The notes: generated by a model from the letters alone, not told the origin. Positions 1 to 8,413 are shown, counted from the stretch's first letter. The stretch: 64,000 nucleotides of DNA from Paenibacillus graminis (GCF_000758705.1 NZ_CP009287.1:1488001-1552000), one strand, 5' to 3'. Program-made: numbers and translations.

Positions 1-443
1 AAGCGAATACCCATAGTGTAGGTTTCTGGAACTGTAACAATTTGCGGGCTTAAATCAGCATATGGATGTACCCTATTATCGGAAATTAGCGCTGGCGGCC
101 TGTTTCCTATCAAGACGTCTATCCCATTGTTTCGATACTCTGTTGGGGTTATGCCATACCGGTCTTTAAAAGCTCTTGTAAAGCTTTCTGCTGTTTCAAA
201 ATAAAGGGAAATTCCGATATCTAATATCTTTCTTTCACTATGTACCAAATCCCATGCAGCTTGTGTTAAACGCCGGGTTCTTATGTAACTCCCTATCGTT
301 TCCCCCATGATGCCCTGAAAATACCGATGGAAATGATAATAAGAGTAGGAAACCGCTTTAGCCACATCACACGCGGCGATAGGCTCGTACAGACTATTTT
401 CAATAAATACAATCGCTTTTCCTATTGCTCTGTTGTTGACCAA
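1..443 (-). CDS. AraC-family transcriptional regulator (3' end cut by window)
   Basis: The reverse strand encodes an AraC/XylS DNA-binding domain at the very N-terminus: two helix-turn-helix units ending in a typical signature (ESFTRAFKDRYGITPTEYR). The protein then runs on past the window edge, probably into a GyrI-like effector-binding domain, as in Rob/MarA-like regulators with the DNA-binding domain first. I place the start at a TTG, because GAGAGGAGG lies 8 bases upstream and no ATG is near. It follows the C45-like hydrolase gene by 25 bases on the same strand, so the two are probably co-transcribed and the regulator may control that operon. The ligand is unknown. Composition is AT-rich compared with most of the window. 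Confidence 0.85.
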   Translation of the reverse strand, partial: MVNNRAIGKAIVFIENSLYEPIAACDVAKAVSYSYYHFHRYFQGIMGETIGSYIRTRRLTQAAWDLVHSERKILDIGISLYFETAESFTRAFKDRYGITPTEYRNNGIDVLIGNRPPALISDNRVHPYADLSPQIVTVPETYTMGIR

Positions 444-468
444 TGAGGTTTCCTCCTCTCTATAATTA

Positions 469-1575
469 TCATCTTATTTTATAAAAGTCAGGTCTGGCTT
501 TTTCTTGCGGCAACAACACTTCAACTTCTTGCATTTCTAACGCTCCCACAGAAAAGGTTTGCCATTCATTAACTTGTGGAGATCCAAATGTCATTTCTAT
601 AGTTTTATCATTTACATCAAATATCATAGAGCGTAATGTGCCAAAAAATTCTTTGTAATAGTGGCAGCAGAGACCGTCTGGATATGAAGTGGACAAAAGA
701 GTTTTCATATCTTTTTTTGAGATCTGTTTCTTTCCTGTAAACATCTCAACAATTTTATTGTTTCGTACTACCGAATTTTCAATTGTCATTTTTTGATAGG
801 GCTTAATATCTTCTAATAACGCATGATTTGTAACACTTAGAAATGCTTCCTCGCTATATTCATCTAATAACTTATAGGATTTGTGTCCGTCCATGCATTG
901 AAGCAACGCTATTTTGTTACTGCTGTCAGTTAACATCAAGTTAATGTTATATCCGATAGGTGCGCTCATTGTCCATTCCATTGCTTCTTGAACGGTTTTG
1001 CAGTTTTCCAGTATACTCCGAACCACAACCCAGAAGCTAAAACCTGTTGCTCCAGCTTTCTGCCCTCCTTCAAAATTGCCTACAGGTAAACCGTTGCTTG
1101 CTTTACAAACGGCAAGGCCGTGTTCATTCATACCGTCGCATCTGCCGAAAAGATTCAATGTAGAACCAATATAGCGGTATTTACCTTTGATATTTGTAAA
1201 GGCGAAGCACATTTCTTCCATTTCATTGTTAAAATCATAATTTCTGGCCATTAATGTATGACCGCTTTTTGACTTGCTTGGTAATACTGCCATTAGGCTG
1301 CATCCACGTTCTAAATAGGTCATGGCATAAAAAAGTGCCTGCTCTGATGATACCCCAATCGTATCTGAAAAGCCCTTTATTTCTTCATTGATACCTTGGC
1401 AATACATATCCAGCAAATCCTTAATTTTTGTAAACTTGTCATGTGGATAAGCATTAGGCGGCAAAAGAACCTGTTTTAGCAAACTTGGAGTTGAGAGAGC
1501 CCATTGTCCTATTTGTGTTCCAACTTCATAGCTTGTACCAATAAAATTTTTAAAATAAACTTTTGTTTTGTCCAT
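469..1575 (-). CDS. C45-family peptidase / acyl-CoA:6-APA acyltransferase-like Ntn hydrolase
   Basis: About 368 residues resembling the linear-amide C-N hydrolases of peptidase family C45 (isopenicillin N acyltransferase, choloylglycine hydrolase relatives). The likely nucleophile is the Cys in ERGCS (about residue 92), followed by the family-typical MARNYDF and by NEHGLAV. In this family self-cleavage before the Cys gives an N-terminal nucleophile that hydrolyses or transfers amide-linked acyl groups; the substrate here cannot be told. No signal peptide is seen, so it is probably cytoplasmic. An ATG exists 21 bases upstream but has no ribosome site; the chosen ATG has AAAGGA 12 bases before it, which is not ideal. 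It lies just upstream of an AraC regulator. The low GC suggests a later acquisition than the neighbouring genes. Confidence 0.75.
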   Translation of the reverse strand: MDKTKVYFKNFIGTSYEVGTQIGQWALSTPSLLKQVLLPPNAYPHDKFTKIKDLLDMYCQGINEEIKGFSDTIGVSSEQALFYAMTYLERGCSLMAVLPSKSKSGHTLMARNYDFNNEMEEMCFAFTNIKGKYRYIGSTLNLFGRCDGMNEHGLAVCKASNGLPVGNFEGGQKAGATGFSFWVVVRSILENCKTVQEAMEWTMSAPIGYNINLMLTDSSNKIALLQCMDGHKSYKLLDEYSEEAFLSVTNHALLEDIKPYQKMTIENSVVRNNKIVEMFTGKKQISKKDMKTLLSTSYPDGLCCHYYKEFFGTLRSMIFDVNDKTIEMTFGSPQVNEWQTFSVGALEMQEVEVLLPQEKARPDFYKIR

Positions 1576-2217
1576 ATACAGCACCGTTCCTTTCATAAAT
1601 ATTATGAACCCACTCGAGAACCTGAACTTGATATTTTTTGCTATTTCTATAGGTCTTCACAAGTAGCGTCAAGATGAAACTAACAGTCCACACCATCTAA
1701 AGATATGTGGGCTGTTGAAGGTTTGACTGATGTTGGTCAGAAACTGTAAAAAAGTGCTCGATTGTTCTCCAGACAATGCCGGATTTTTCCTGATTGTGCT
1801 GTTATAATGAAGGAAACGTATGTTCCTTAGGTGTGGTATGGTTCATCTTTTTGTTTGAGGGGGAAAACCAATAATAGGGGAAATCTGATTCATATCTAAG
1901 AGAGCTTGAAGTATTAATACACAAATGGCTAAAAAGACAAGGTTCTCAAAACAAGATGCGGAGAAGATCAAGCGGGTTCTCGTTACCCTATTTGAGAACG
2001 ATGCTTCAGCGGCCAGACCGTAGAATGAAAATTTGGGATAATCCCATTACACCGGCTTAGTGCCGTCCCTCCTAACGAAGGAGATAGTTTCAAATCCATA
2101 CAACCCGCAGCCTAATACCCCTATTAAAACTAACAAGTATCTAAACCACCTGACATCATGGTAAAATATTGTGACTTGTCTTGTAATAGTCCAATCTAAA
2201 TTCAGCAGGTGACCGTG
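1576..2217. other. Gene-poor gap with short decayed reading frames
   Basis: No convincing gene. A plus-strand ATG at 1925 opens 32 codons (begins MAKKTRFSKQDAEKIKRVL, stop at 2021-2023) with only a weak ribosome site; it reads like the start of a lost gene. A minus-strand frame through about 2196-2047 reads as one hydrophobic segment (LLVLIGVLGCGLYGF) without a good start codon. Both may be remnants of deleted genes. Confidence 0.4.
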
Positions 2218-3342
2218 TTGAGATTACGAGAGTTCATGAGCCCTTCGGGGACCTCGGCCTACCGGCAGGCGAAGTGGATCAAACGTTTTTTGCAGACCTA
2301 TTGGCTTGTGATTGCCCTGCATTTTCTGGCCCAGCTTGCGGCTTATACTTTTCTCCCGTATGAGAGGGGGGCGCATGAATTTTATTATGGGGTTCTGCTG
2401 TACCCGACTTTGCTGATGGGAGCGGTTGTGGGCATAGCCCAGTGGATCGACCACCGTGTCTCCAAGTATTCATTCCTCACTCTTTTTATGGCTGGTACGA
2501 TTATTGCTATGATCATCATCCATCTGAATATGGATATCCGCATTATTGCGGCGCTTATGCTGCTGCCGATCTTCGCTTCGGCGATTTTTTACCGGCTGGA
2601 TTTAACCTTTTTTACATTTGCGCTGCAAGCTGTCGCTTTTTTTGTGATGTACCGATGGGATTATTGGTTTAAGTATTTTTTTAGTTCGTTTGATCTGATT
2701 GCCATCCCGATTTTTCTTGTCGTCGGCACTTTGGTGGCCAGCATTATGATTATTAACGGGCGTGAGCTGGTCAGTGATCTGGAGGCATCGCTGACGGCGA
2801 AGCAGGATCTCTTGATTGAGAACGCGATCATGCGCAAGCTGTCGACGACCGATGCGTTGACGGATTTGTACAATCATATTTCCTTCCATGAGTTCTACGA
2901 CAGGGCGCTGGAGTATGGGGATCAAGGCGCACCGTTTCATCTGGCCCTGATTGATATTGATAATTTCAAGCTGATCAACGACAAATACGGACACCGTACA
3001 GGGGATATCATTCTGTCCAGGGTAGCCAAAGCTATACGGGACATTACATCACCGGCGGATATTGCAGCCCGTTATGGCGGGGAGGAATTTGCCGTTCTCT
3101 TTTTTGAAAAGACCTTTGAAGAAGCTGAAGCGATAGCGGAAAAGATTCGCCTCCGGCTCTCCGAAACCCCGCATGAAGAAATGGACGGAGCGGCGGTAAC
3201 CGTAAGTATCGGACTTAAAAGCTACTCCCAAGGGAACACCAAAGAACTGCTGTTTGAGGAAGTGGACGCCCTGCTCTATGCCGCCAAACACGAGGGGAAA
3301 AACAAAGTCCGGACTCCTTATGCATCCACGATATTTACATAG
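2218..3342 (+). CDS. Membrane-bound diguanylate cyclase (GGDEF domain)
   Basis: About 374 residues. The N-terminal half holds five or six hydrophobic membrane segments (roughly residues 25-190), and the C-terminal half is a GGDEF domain. The active-site loop is RYGGEEF (about 287-291), a competent variant, and DIDNFKLINDKYGH with a later TVSIG motif completes the nucleotide site. Such enzymes make cyclic di-GMP from two GTP. The inhibitory I-site (RxxD) is replaced by SPAD, so product inhibition through that site is probably absent. The start is uncertain: TTG at 2218 has AGGTGA five bases upstream, while GTG at 2209 has no site. It stands alone, with no EAL partner nearby. Cyclic di-GMP often controls pili, and two Tad loci lie in this window, but that link is inference. 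Confidence 0.9.
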   Translation: MRLREFMSPSGTSAYRQAKWIKRFLQTYWLVIALHFLAQLAAYTFLPYERGAHEFYYGVLLYPTLLMGAVVGIAQWIDHRVSKYSFLTLFMAGTIIAMIIIHLNMDIRIIAALMLLPIFASAIFYRLDLTFFTFALQAVAFFVMYRWDYWFKYFFSSFDLIAIPIFLVVGTLVASIMIINGRELVSDLEASLTAKQDLLIENAIMRKLSTTDALTDLYNHISFHEFYDRALEYGDQGAPFHLALIDIDNFKLINDKYGHRTGDIILSRVAKAIRDITSPADIAARYGGEEFAVLFFEKTFEEAEAIAEKIRLRLSETPHEEMDGAAVTVSIGLKSYSQGNTKELLFEEVDALLYAAKHEGKNKVRTPYASTIFT

Positions 3343-3402
3343 CGCAAATTCCCGGCGAATGTTCCGGGTCAGCGCGGCTTTTGGATTTTACATAATCTGC
3401 TA

Positions 3403-3969
3403 TTAAAAGTTTTCTTCCATATCTGCCTTCTTACGTGCCCGGAAACGGCGCACCTTCATCAGATTGCCGCACAGTTTATCATCGCAATAACGTTTCGAAC
3501 GGTTCCGGGTATCATCATAATAGACCCAGAGGCAATCCGGATTCTCGCAGATGCGAAAGCGGGAGGTTTCCTTCTCCGCAAGCGCAGCGGCAAAAGAAGA
3601 CGCGATCTCCGCCATCACCTGCTCCCAATCGGAGCGCTGCGGCAGAAAGGAGATTTCCGCCTTACCATCCGCATTCCAGGCAACCTGCCGAATGACCGGT
3701 CCCATCAACATATAACCGTTCATCCGCTCCAGCAGATCCCGGTCCAAGGGACAGCCCTTCACCAGCTTCTGTACCGCTTCCCGCAGTAAGCTCCTTAGCT
3801 GCTGCAATTGCTCCAGCTGTTTAGGCTTAACAGGCAGCTCTGCCCGCAGTGAATGCTGTTCCAGCCAGGCGGCCAGCCACTCCTGATCTTGCAGCTTGTC
3901 CTTGTCTTTGCTGCGGTCGCCTGTCCGCCAATCCCTCCAGTAGCTGTTAATGAAATCATCCCACAACAC
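3403..3969 (-). CDS. CGNR zinc-finger / ABATE-domain regulator
   Basis: 188 residues. The C-terminus carries a CGNR zinc finger: paired cysteines in RICENPDCLWVYYDDTRN and YCDDKLCGN, then a basic tail (RRFRARKK). The N-terminal part fits the ABATE (RsfA-like stress-binding) domain usual in these proteins. The family is thought to act as DNA-binding regulators; the effector is not known. The start is GTG with AAGGAGG eight bases upstream. It is divergent from the DinB-family gene, with their promoters sharing about 260 bases, so it could regulate that gene; this is inference from position only. Confidence 0.85.
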   Translation of the reverse strand: MLWDDFINSYWRDWRTGDRSKDKDKLQDQEWLAAWLEQHSLRAELPVKPKQLEQLQQLRSLLREAVQKLVKGCPLDRDLLERMNGYMLMGPVIRQVAWNADGKAEISFLPQRSDWEQVMAEIASSFAAALAEKETSRFRICENPDCLWVYYDDTRNRSKRYCDDKLCGNLMKVRRFRARKKADMEENF

Positions 3970-4039
3970 AGCGCATCCCTCCTTCCGCTACATCACTTTC
4001 CACTGATTGTAACAGTTAAAATATAAATTTGCTAGTTAC

Positions 4040-4068
4040 TTGATGCGTGGCAGAGAGTATGCTACATT
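4040..4068 (+). promoter_or_regulatory. Predicted sigma-A promoter for the DinB-family gene
   Basis: TTGATG, 17-base spacer, TACATT, about 160 bases before the DinB start, in the divergent interval with the CGNR regulator. Confidence 0.4.
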
Positions 4069-4230
4069 TTTATTGTAACTATTATTTCAGTTGTTCAATC
4101 GTTACATGGGTTGCGAAACGGATGAAGCAGTACATGCAGTACAAAACTTAAGCGTATGCTTTTGGAGCGGGTGTTGGTTCGAAGTGAATGGAAGGGAGCA
4201 TATGCTTACAAAACGCTTAGGAGGATGAAC

Positions 4231-4725
4231 ATGCAGAATAAGATCAGTGACGTTTTGCTGCAAAATTGGGATTATGCCATGGATATTGAGGACTGGGCAC
4301 CGCCGCTGAGCGCTGCATTGGAAGGGGTGACCAGTGAACAGGCCAGCTGGAAACCGCAAGGGGAAGCAGGCAACTCGATCTGGGAGACGGTCAACCACCT
4401 GACCTATTACAAGGAGCGTCTGCTTATCAAGCTCAAAGGCTTGCCGAAACTGCCTGAAGCAGAGAGCAACGATGCTACTTTTACCGTTACGGAGAGCGGG
4501 GAAGAGGCATGGGTGCAGGCGGTGGCCAAGCTGAAAAAGGTCCATGCTTCCCTGCGGGAAGTGATTGAGGCGCTGGAGGAAGGCGCATATGATTGGGGCG
4601 GCTCCGGACATGCTCCGGGCGAAGAAGTAATGAGTCTGATTCTGCATGATTCCTATCACACCGGGCAGATCGTACTGGTCCGCAAGCTGCAGGGCTCCTG
4701 GCCGACGAACCGCAGCTTTAATTAA
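4231..4725 (+). CDS. DinB-family protein
   Basis: 164 residues with the four-helix-bundle pattern of the DinB/YfiT superfamily. The usual metal-ligand histidines are visible: one in the first helices (WETVNHLTYYKERLL) and an HxxxH in HDSYHTGQIVLVRK near the C-terminus. Many members are metal-dependent thiol transferases or have no known activity, so only the family can be named. The ATG at 4231 is chosen because AGGAGG lies six bases upstream; earlier in-frame starts have no such site. Followed by an intrinsic terminator, so probably monocistronic, and divergent from a CGNR regulator. Confidence 0.85.
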   Translation: MQNKISDVLLQNWDYAMDIEDWAPPLSAALEGVTSEQASWKPQGEAGNSIWETVNHLTYYKERLLIKLKGLPKLPEAESNDATFTVTESGEEAWVQAVAKLKKVHASLREVIEALEEGAYDWGGSGHAPGEEVMSLILHDSYHTGQIVLVRKLQGSWPTNRSFN

Positions 4726-4754
4726 AAGACTGCCGGCTCCACAGCACAGCATAA

Positions 4755-4810
4755 AGCCGCAGTTCCGTTCCCCCTAACCAGGGAGACCCGGAGCTGCGGC
4801 TATTTGTTTC
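4755..4810 (+). terminator. Intrinsic terminator after the DinB-family gene
   Basis: GCCGCAG (4756-4762) pairs with CTGCGGC (4794-4800), with partial inner pairing, followed by a T-rich run. Confidence 0.6.
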
Positions 4811-4869
4811 AAACGGGAAAGTGTCAGGGTAATGGATGCTACACCCAAGAGATCCGAAAGGAGAGATTG

Positions 4870-5040
4870 ATGATGGAACCGAACTACAAGGACAGAAGTG
4901 TTGAAGTGGAACGCACTGAGGTGCAGAAGAAATCGGATTCCAGCGTTGTCGCATCCACCTTTATCAAATACGCCGCTTATCTGATCATATTTTTTGGACT
5001 GCTGTTCTTCCTGGTGAAGTACGTCTTCCCGTTGTTCTAG
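4870..5040 (+). CDS. Small single-pass membrane protein
   Basis: 56 residues. A charged N-terminus (YKDRSVEVERTEVQKK) is followed by one strong membrane segment (AAYLIIFFGLLFFLVKYVF) that runs to the C-terminus, so it is a tail-anchored type protein. The start ATG follows AAAGGAGAG by about six bases; a second ATG directly after it is also possible. A terminator lies just downstream. I do not recognise a named family and no function is offered. Confidence 0.65.
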   Translation: MMEPNYKDRSVEVERTEVQKKSDSSVVASTFIKYAAYLIIFFGLLFFLVKYVFPLF

Positions 5041-5069
5041 GTGATTATCAGGCAACCCTCCAAAATGCC

Positions 5070-5106
5070 AAAACCCATCCCTTGGATCGCTGTGGGGTGG
5101 GTTTTG
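5070..5106 (+). terminator. Intrinsic terminator
   Basis: AAAACCCATCCC pairs with GGGGTGGGTTTT (one G-T pair) around a 12-base loop. It ends the small membrane protein gene and may also stop cmpA coming from the other strand. Confidence 0.6.
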
Positions 5107-5124
5107 TGGTGTGGATTCATGTAC

Positions 5125-5262
5125 CTATACTTCCCGCTGGATAGAGTCACGGGCTTCGGCGGAATTGCGGTAAAAAAACCAGCATTCGTTCAGCAGCTTG
5201 ATCTGGCGCCGGTCTTTTTTGTAATAAGCCTTCATGAGCTGATGGCAGAGCCACTGCGGCAA
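5125..5262 (-). CDS. cmpA: Cortex morphogenetic protein CmpA-like small spore protein
   Basis: 45 codons starting at TTG: MPQWLCHQLMKAYYKKDR followed by QIKLLNECWFFYR and a short polar tail. This matches my memory of the Bacillus CmpA pattern (MPxWL...QMxKAFxEKDxxQIKLLN.CW.FYR). CmpA is a sporulation peptide that acts with ClpXP in quality control of spore envelope assembly by promoting turnover of SpoIVA. The start is supported by GAGGAGG seven bases upstream; the absence of an ATG makes it easy to miss. A SprT-like gene lies about 540 bases away, as I recall for the Bacillus cmpA neighbourhood. The hypothetical gene at 5348-5707 is upstream on the same strand. It would be expected under mother-cell control, but I could not identify a sigma-E promoter. 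Confidence 0.8.
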   Translation of the reverse strand: MPQWLCHQLMKAYYKKDRRQIKLLNECWFFYRNSAEARDSIQREV

Positions 5263-5279
5263 GAGTACCCCTCCTCTGC

Positions 5280-5299
5280 ATGCTAACGTAAGATAGCAT
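5280..5299. repeat. Inverted repeat upstream of cmpA
   Basis: ATGCTA, 8-base loop, TAGCAT, located 18 bases before the cmpA start. It could be an operator or a weak stem; no function can be assigned. Confidence 0.35.
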
Positions 5300-5347
5300 A
5301 TGGGGGGAGCTGCCCAAAGGTGCAGCGGCAAGCCGGAATTTCCGTGC

Positions 5348-5707
5348 CTAGTGCACGCCTTCTTCTTCCTCTTCGTACCACTGCTCCAGCTGGGCTTGAA
5401 GCGCACGGATTTCCGTCAACAATGAAATGAGGGGATAATTGCTCTCCTGAATGGACGAAAAAGCACTCTCCAGCCGGTTAATATAGGCCAATCCGGATTC
5501 CATTGAATGCTCCTCGCGCAGCAGCTCCAGGGAGTCACACTCCGCAATGGCGAGCGGCAGATCCGGAACATTGTCCGCTGTCAGCTTGTCGATCTCTTTA
5601 TTGAGGCGAAGATTGAGTGCACTGAGCTGGTAAGCATATTCCTCCGGCATCTCCACAAATTGTAATTCCTGATGCTGCTGCAAAATTACATATCGCATCT
5701 TTGGCAT
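5348..5707 (-). CDS. Conserved-looking hypothetical protein, helical and acidic
   Basis: 119 residues, mostly helical with a likely coiled coil through the middle and a very acidic end (QWYEEEEEGVH). It begins MPKMRYVILQQHQEL. Start ATG has GGGAGA seven bases upstream. It reads toward cmpA with an 85-base gap, so the two may be co-transcribed. I do not recognise the family; there is no signal peptide or membrane segment, and no catalytic motif. Confidence 0.6.
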   Translation of the reverse strand: MPKMRYVILQQHQELQFVEMPEEYAYQLSALNLRLNKEIDKLTADNVPDLPLAIAECDSLELLREEHSMESGLAYINRLESAFSSIQESNYPLISLLTEIRALQAQLEQWYEEEEEGVH

Positions 5708-5806
5708 AAGTCATTCTCCCTCCGAACTTGTCTTCCTTCTTGACAGTGTAGCCTATGCACAAGTTACAATTCAAGTAGAGATCGTAATTTCCTGTGGAGA
5801 GGACTT

Positions 5807-6313
5807 GTGAGAGAAACGATGACTAGAATGAGCAATGAAGAGCTGCAGCAGTGGATCGAACAGGTGTCGCAGGACAGCTTTGGCGTCCCGTTCCGCCACA
5901 AAGCGAGCTTTAACAGCCGGCTGAGCACCACGGGAGGCAGATATTTTATCAAAAGCCATAACATCGAGATTAATCCAACGCAGCTGGAGATGTTTGGGCG
6001 TGAAGAGACAGAGCGGATCATCAAGCATGAGCTGTGCCACTACCATCTGCACCTGGCGAAACGGGGATATATGCACCGGGACGCCGATTTCAAAAAACTG
6101 CTCGCCATGGTCGGCGGCAGCCGCTTTTGCCAGACCCTGCCGGGAGCGAAGGCGCGGAAGCCGCAGCCTTACCGGTACAAGCTCGTCTGCACCGCATGTG
6201 CCACGGAATATCCGCGCAAGCGCAAGGCGGACCCGAAGCGCTACCGCTGCGGCAACTGTGCAGGCAAGCTTAAGCTGGTTGCACTGGAAGAATCCCAAGG
6301 GAAAGCTAAATAG
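5807..6313 (+). CDS. SprT-like family zinc metallopeptidase-type protein
   Basis: 168 residues. The zinc-binding motif HELCHYH (preceded by RIIK) marks the SprT-like fold, and a C-terminal zinc ribbon is visible as CTACATEYPRKRK... then YRCGNCAGKL (two CxxC pairs). The Bacillus relative YdcK has the same length and layout; its role is unknown, though eukaryotic Spartan proteins in this superfamily degrade DNA-protein crosslinks. I use the GTG at 5807, which has GGAGAGG four bases before it; ATG codons at 5819 and 5828 are also possible and the family start aligns best near MSNEEL (5828). Divergent from the 5348-5707 gene and near cmpA. Confidence 0.88.
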   Translation: MRETMTRMSNEELQQWIEQVSQDSFGVPFRHKASFNSRLSTTGGRYFIKSHNIEINPTQLEMFGREETERIIKHELCHYHLHLAKRGYMHRDADFKKLLAMVGGSRFCQTLPGAKARKPQPYRYKLVCTACATEYPRKRKADPKRYRCGNCAGKLKLVALEESQGKAK

Positions 6314-6323
6314 CTGCTGCTGT

Positions 6324-6977
6324 CTATTGGTCGGTGTCGCTCTTGATGACCAATCCGAGCAGTCCGGCGAAGGAAGCCGCCTGTTCCGCGGAGATGATAC
6401 AGCCTGCGAGATCTTCAATATCGACATGCACACCGGTGAAACTGCAATCGCTAAGGTCGATTTCTTTTAGCCTGCAGCCCGCAAGAGTGGCTTGATCGAT
6501 GTCGCATTCCGAGAATTCCACGTGGGTCAGACCCGCCTGATAATAATCGCTGCTAACCAGCCGGCAGTTCGTAAAAGCCGTCCCTTTGAATTTACCGAAG
6601 CGGAAGCTGGCGAAATCCCCGATACAATCCACCATCCGTACATTCTGAAACCGGCCTCTGCTGAAGTCTGTGCCAATCAATTTACAATTCCGAAACTCTG
6701 TCCGGTGCACAAAAGCGTCACTGAAATTCACATTCGACAGATCACAATTTTCAAAGATCACATCTGTCAGCTCTATGGCATGAAGTGTGGATTCGGCCAT
6801 TGTCACATTCCGGAAAATCACTTTATCGAACGATACCCTGTCCGCTTCCTGATATTCAATCAGGCTGTCGCTGATCAGGCAGTGACTGATTTCTTCCTTC
6901 GATTGGAGCGTATGTACCTGCTGCGGCAGCAGTGAATTTTCATCGGTTATTTTGGGCGGGTCGATTTTTGTTTTCAT
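6324..6977 (-). CDS. Pentapeptide-repeat protein
   Basis: 217 residues made largely of A(D/N)LXX-type pentapeptide repeats (for example VIFENCDLSNVNFSDAFV, FRNCKLIGTDFSRGRF), covering roughly residues 45-185 and predicting a right-handed quadrilateral beta helix. Some relatives mimic DNA and protect gyrase from quinolones, but most have no known function, and this one cannot be assigned to the Qnr group by eye. The second ATG is chosen because GGAGG lies five bases before it; the upstream ATG has no site. It converges with the SprT-like gene, leaving only 10 bases between stops. Confidence 0.85.
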   Translation of the reverse strand: MKTKIDPPKITDENSLLPQQVHTLQSKEEISHCLISDSLIEYQEADRVSFDKVIFRNVTMAESTLHAIELTDVIFENCDLSNVNFSDAFVHRTEFRNCKLIGTDFSRGRFQNVRMVDCIGDFASFRFGKFKGTAFTNCRLVSSDYYQAGLTHVEFSECDIDQATLAGCRLKEIDLSDCSFTGVHVDIEDLAGCIISAEQAASFAGLLGLVIKSDTDQ

Positions 6978-7009
6978 ATTGGCCTCCATGTCATTGTAAT
7001 TTTCCTGTT

Positions 7010-7438
7010 CTATTTGAGCTGGCCCATGCCGAGATTGACCCGGTAATTGCCATATTTCAGCAGCTGGTCCAGGAACGCGGCAAGTTCTTCATGATCTTTG
7101 ACGTATACGCGCATCCAGTAGCAGCCCTCGCCGCTGACCCGGTGCAGCTCGGCCACACTTCCATGCTCCAGGGCAAATTTTTGAAAAAGCGGGTGCGTTT
7201 TGTTGGAGCTGAGGAACACGGTGATCAGTGCGTGAATGTTCTGCCCGAGCTTTTGCGGATTCCAGCGTACCGTATAGCCCTCAATAATCCCCAGCTCCCG
7301 CATTCTGCGGATTCGCGCGCCTACAGCCTGCCCTGTCATGTGTATTTTCTCCCCAATTTCCTTATGGCTCAATCGGGAATCTTCTATTATATAGTGTAGG
7401 ATTCTGTAGTCTATCTCATCTATTCCGTAGTTTTCCAT
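7010..7438 (-). CDS. Lrp/AsnC-family transcriptional regulator
   Basis: 142 residues. N-terminal helix-turn-helix (DEIDYRILHYIIEDSRLSHKEIG, then MTGQAVGARIRRMRELGII) followed by the RAM/ligand-binding domain with a typical GEGCYWMRVYVKDHEELAAFL stretch. Such proteins bind small molecules, usually amino acids, and act as octameric global or local regulators. Start at the ATG encoding MENYGIDEIDY fits family length; the longer in-frame extension lacks a good ribosome site. It is divergent from the MBL-fold hydrolase gene and may regulate it; a liv amino-acid transporter also lies 3 kb away, but no link is shown. Confidence 0.88.
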   Translation of the reverse strand: MENYGIDEIDYRILHYIIEDSRLSHKEIGEKIHMTGQAVGARIRRMRELGIIEGYTVRWNPQKLGQNIHALITVFLSSNKTHPLFQKFALEHGSVAELHRVSGEGCYWMRVYVKDHEELAAFLDQLLKYGNYRVNLGMGQLK

Positions 7439-7569
7439 TTTATCGCGAAATCCTTTCCGGGTGAAAGCAAAAATGATGAATCTCTTTCGCCGCACAATGT
7501 ATTCTGAACAAAGCAGCGTCTATACTTAGATTGTAGCAGAAGACAGGATAGATGAAAGAGGTGTTTATA

Positions 7570-8322
7570 TTGAAAATACAGCTCATCCGCAACGCGGCCC
7601 TATGGCTGGAATACGGCGGTATAACTTTTCTGGTAGATCCCATGCTCAGCGAAAAAGAGGCGAATCCGCCGGTACCGAATTCTCCGCAAGCACGGAGAAA
7701 TCCGCTGGTACCATTACCGGGGCCTGTTCAGCAATGGCTTGCACCTGATGCTGTACTCGTTACGCATCTGCATCAGGATCATTGGGATGAAACGGCAGTG
7801 TCCCTTTTGCCCCATGAACTTCTGTTGTTCTGCCAGGCTGGGGATGAAGGGACTCTAACGGGGCAGGGCTTCGGGCATGTATCCGCCATTGAGGACCATG
7901 AGGCGAAGAACTTCCGGGGGGTGACTCTGAAGCGGACCGGCGGCCGGCATGGCACGGGGGAAATCGGGAAGCTTATGGGCAAGGTGTCCGGTTTTGTGTT
8001 CCGCGGCGAAGGTGAGCCAGTGTTGTATGTGGCTGGTGACACGATTTGGTGTGACGAAGTAAGAGAGGCCCTGGATGAACACAAGCCGGAGGTCATCATC
8101 GTCAATGCCGGGGGAGCACAATTCCTGGCCGGAGGTCATATTACCATGAATGAACAGGACATTATAGAACTGTGCCGCTATGCCCCGGAGGCATCTGTGA
8201 TTGCTGTGCATATGGAAGCCATCAACCACTGCCTGGTTACCCGGGAACAGCTTACTGCCCGGCTGGAGCAGGAGGGATTGCTGGGGCGTGTCCAGATTCC
8301 GGCAGACGGGGAATGGTGTTAA
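7570..8322 (+). CDS. MBL-fold metal-dependent hydrolase
   Basis: 250 residues of the metallo-beta-lactamase fold. The metal motif is VTHLHQDHWD; later ligands appear as GDTIW (Asp) and AVHMEAINH (His). The protein resembles UlaG-like lactonases and YcbJ-type hydrolases that act on small molecules, but the substrate is unknown. I prefer the TTG at 7570, preceded by AGAGGTG with six bases, over the ATG at 7552. Divergent from the Lrp/AsnC gene with 131 bases between, so it is the most likely local target of that regulator. Confidence 0.85.
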   Translation: MKIQLIRNAALWLEYGGITFLVDPMLSEKEANPPVPNSPQARRNPLVPLPGPVQQWLAPDAVLVTHLHQDHWDETAVSLLPHELLLFCQAGDEGTLTGQGFGHVSAIEDHEAKNFRGVTLKRTGGRHGTGEIGKLMGKVSGFVFRGEGEPVLYVAGDTIWCDEVREALDEHKPEVIIVNAGGAQFLAGGHITMNEQDIIELCRYAPEASVIAVHMEAINHCLVTREQLTARLEQEGLLGRVQIPADGEWC

Positions 8323-8413
8323 ATAAGGCAGAGTCAGGATAGACCAGGGTAGAGCAGGAATGGCCGAGGTTGCTGCCGATCCTGAAAACGATCTCAAAAA
8401 TAGTGAGTTATGC

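Noticed and set aside
2047..2196. Minus-strand hydrophobic small protein
   Set aside because: Only about 50 open codons without a good start or ribosome site; kept as a possible remnant.
1576..2217. Insertion sequence remnant
   Set aside because: No transposase motif and no terminal inverted repeats could be found.
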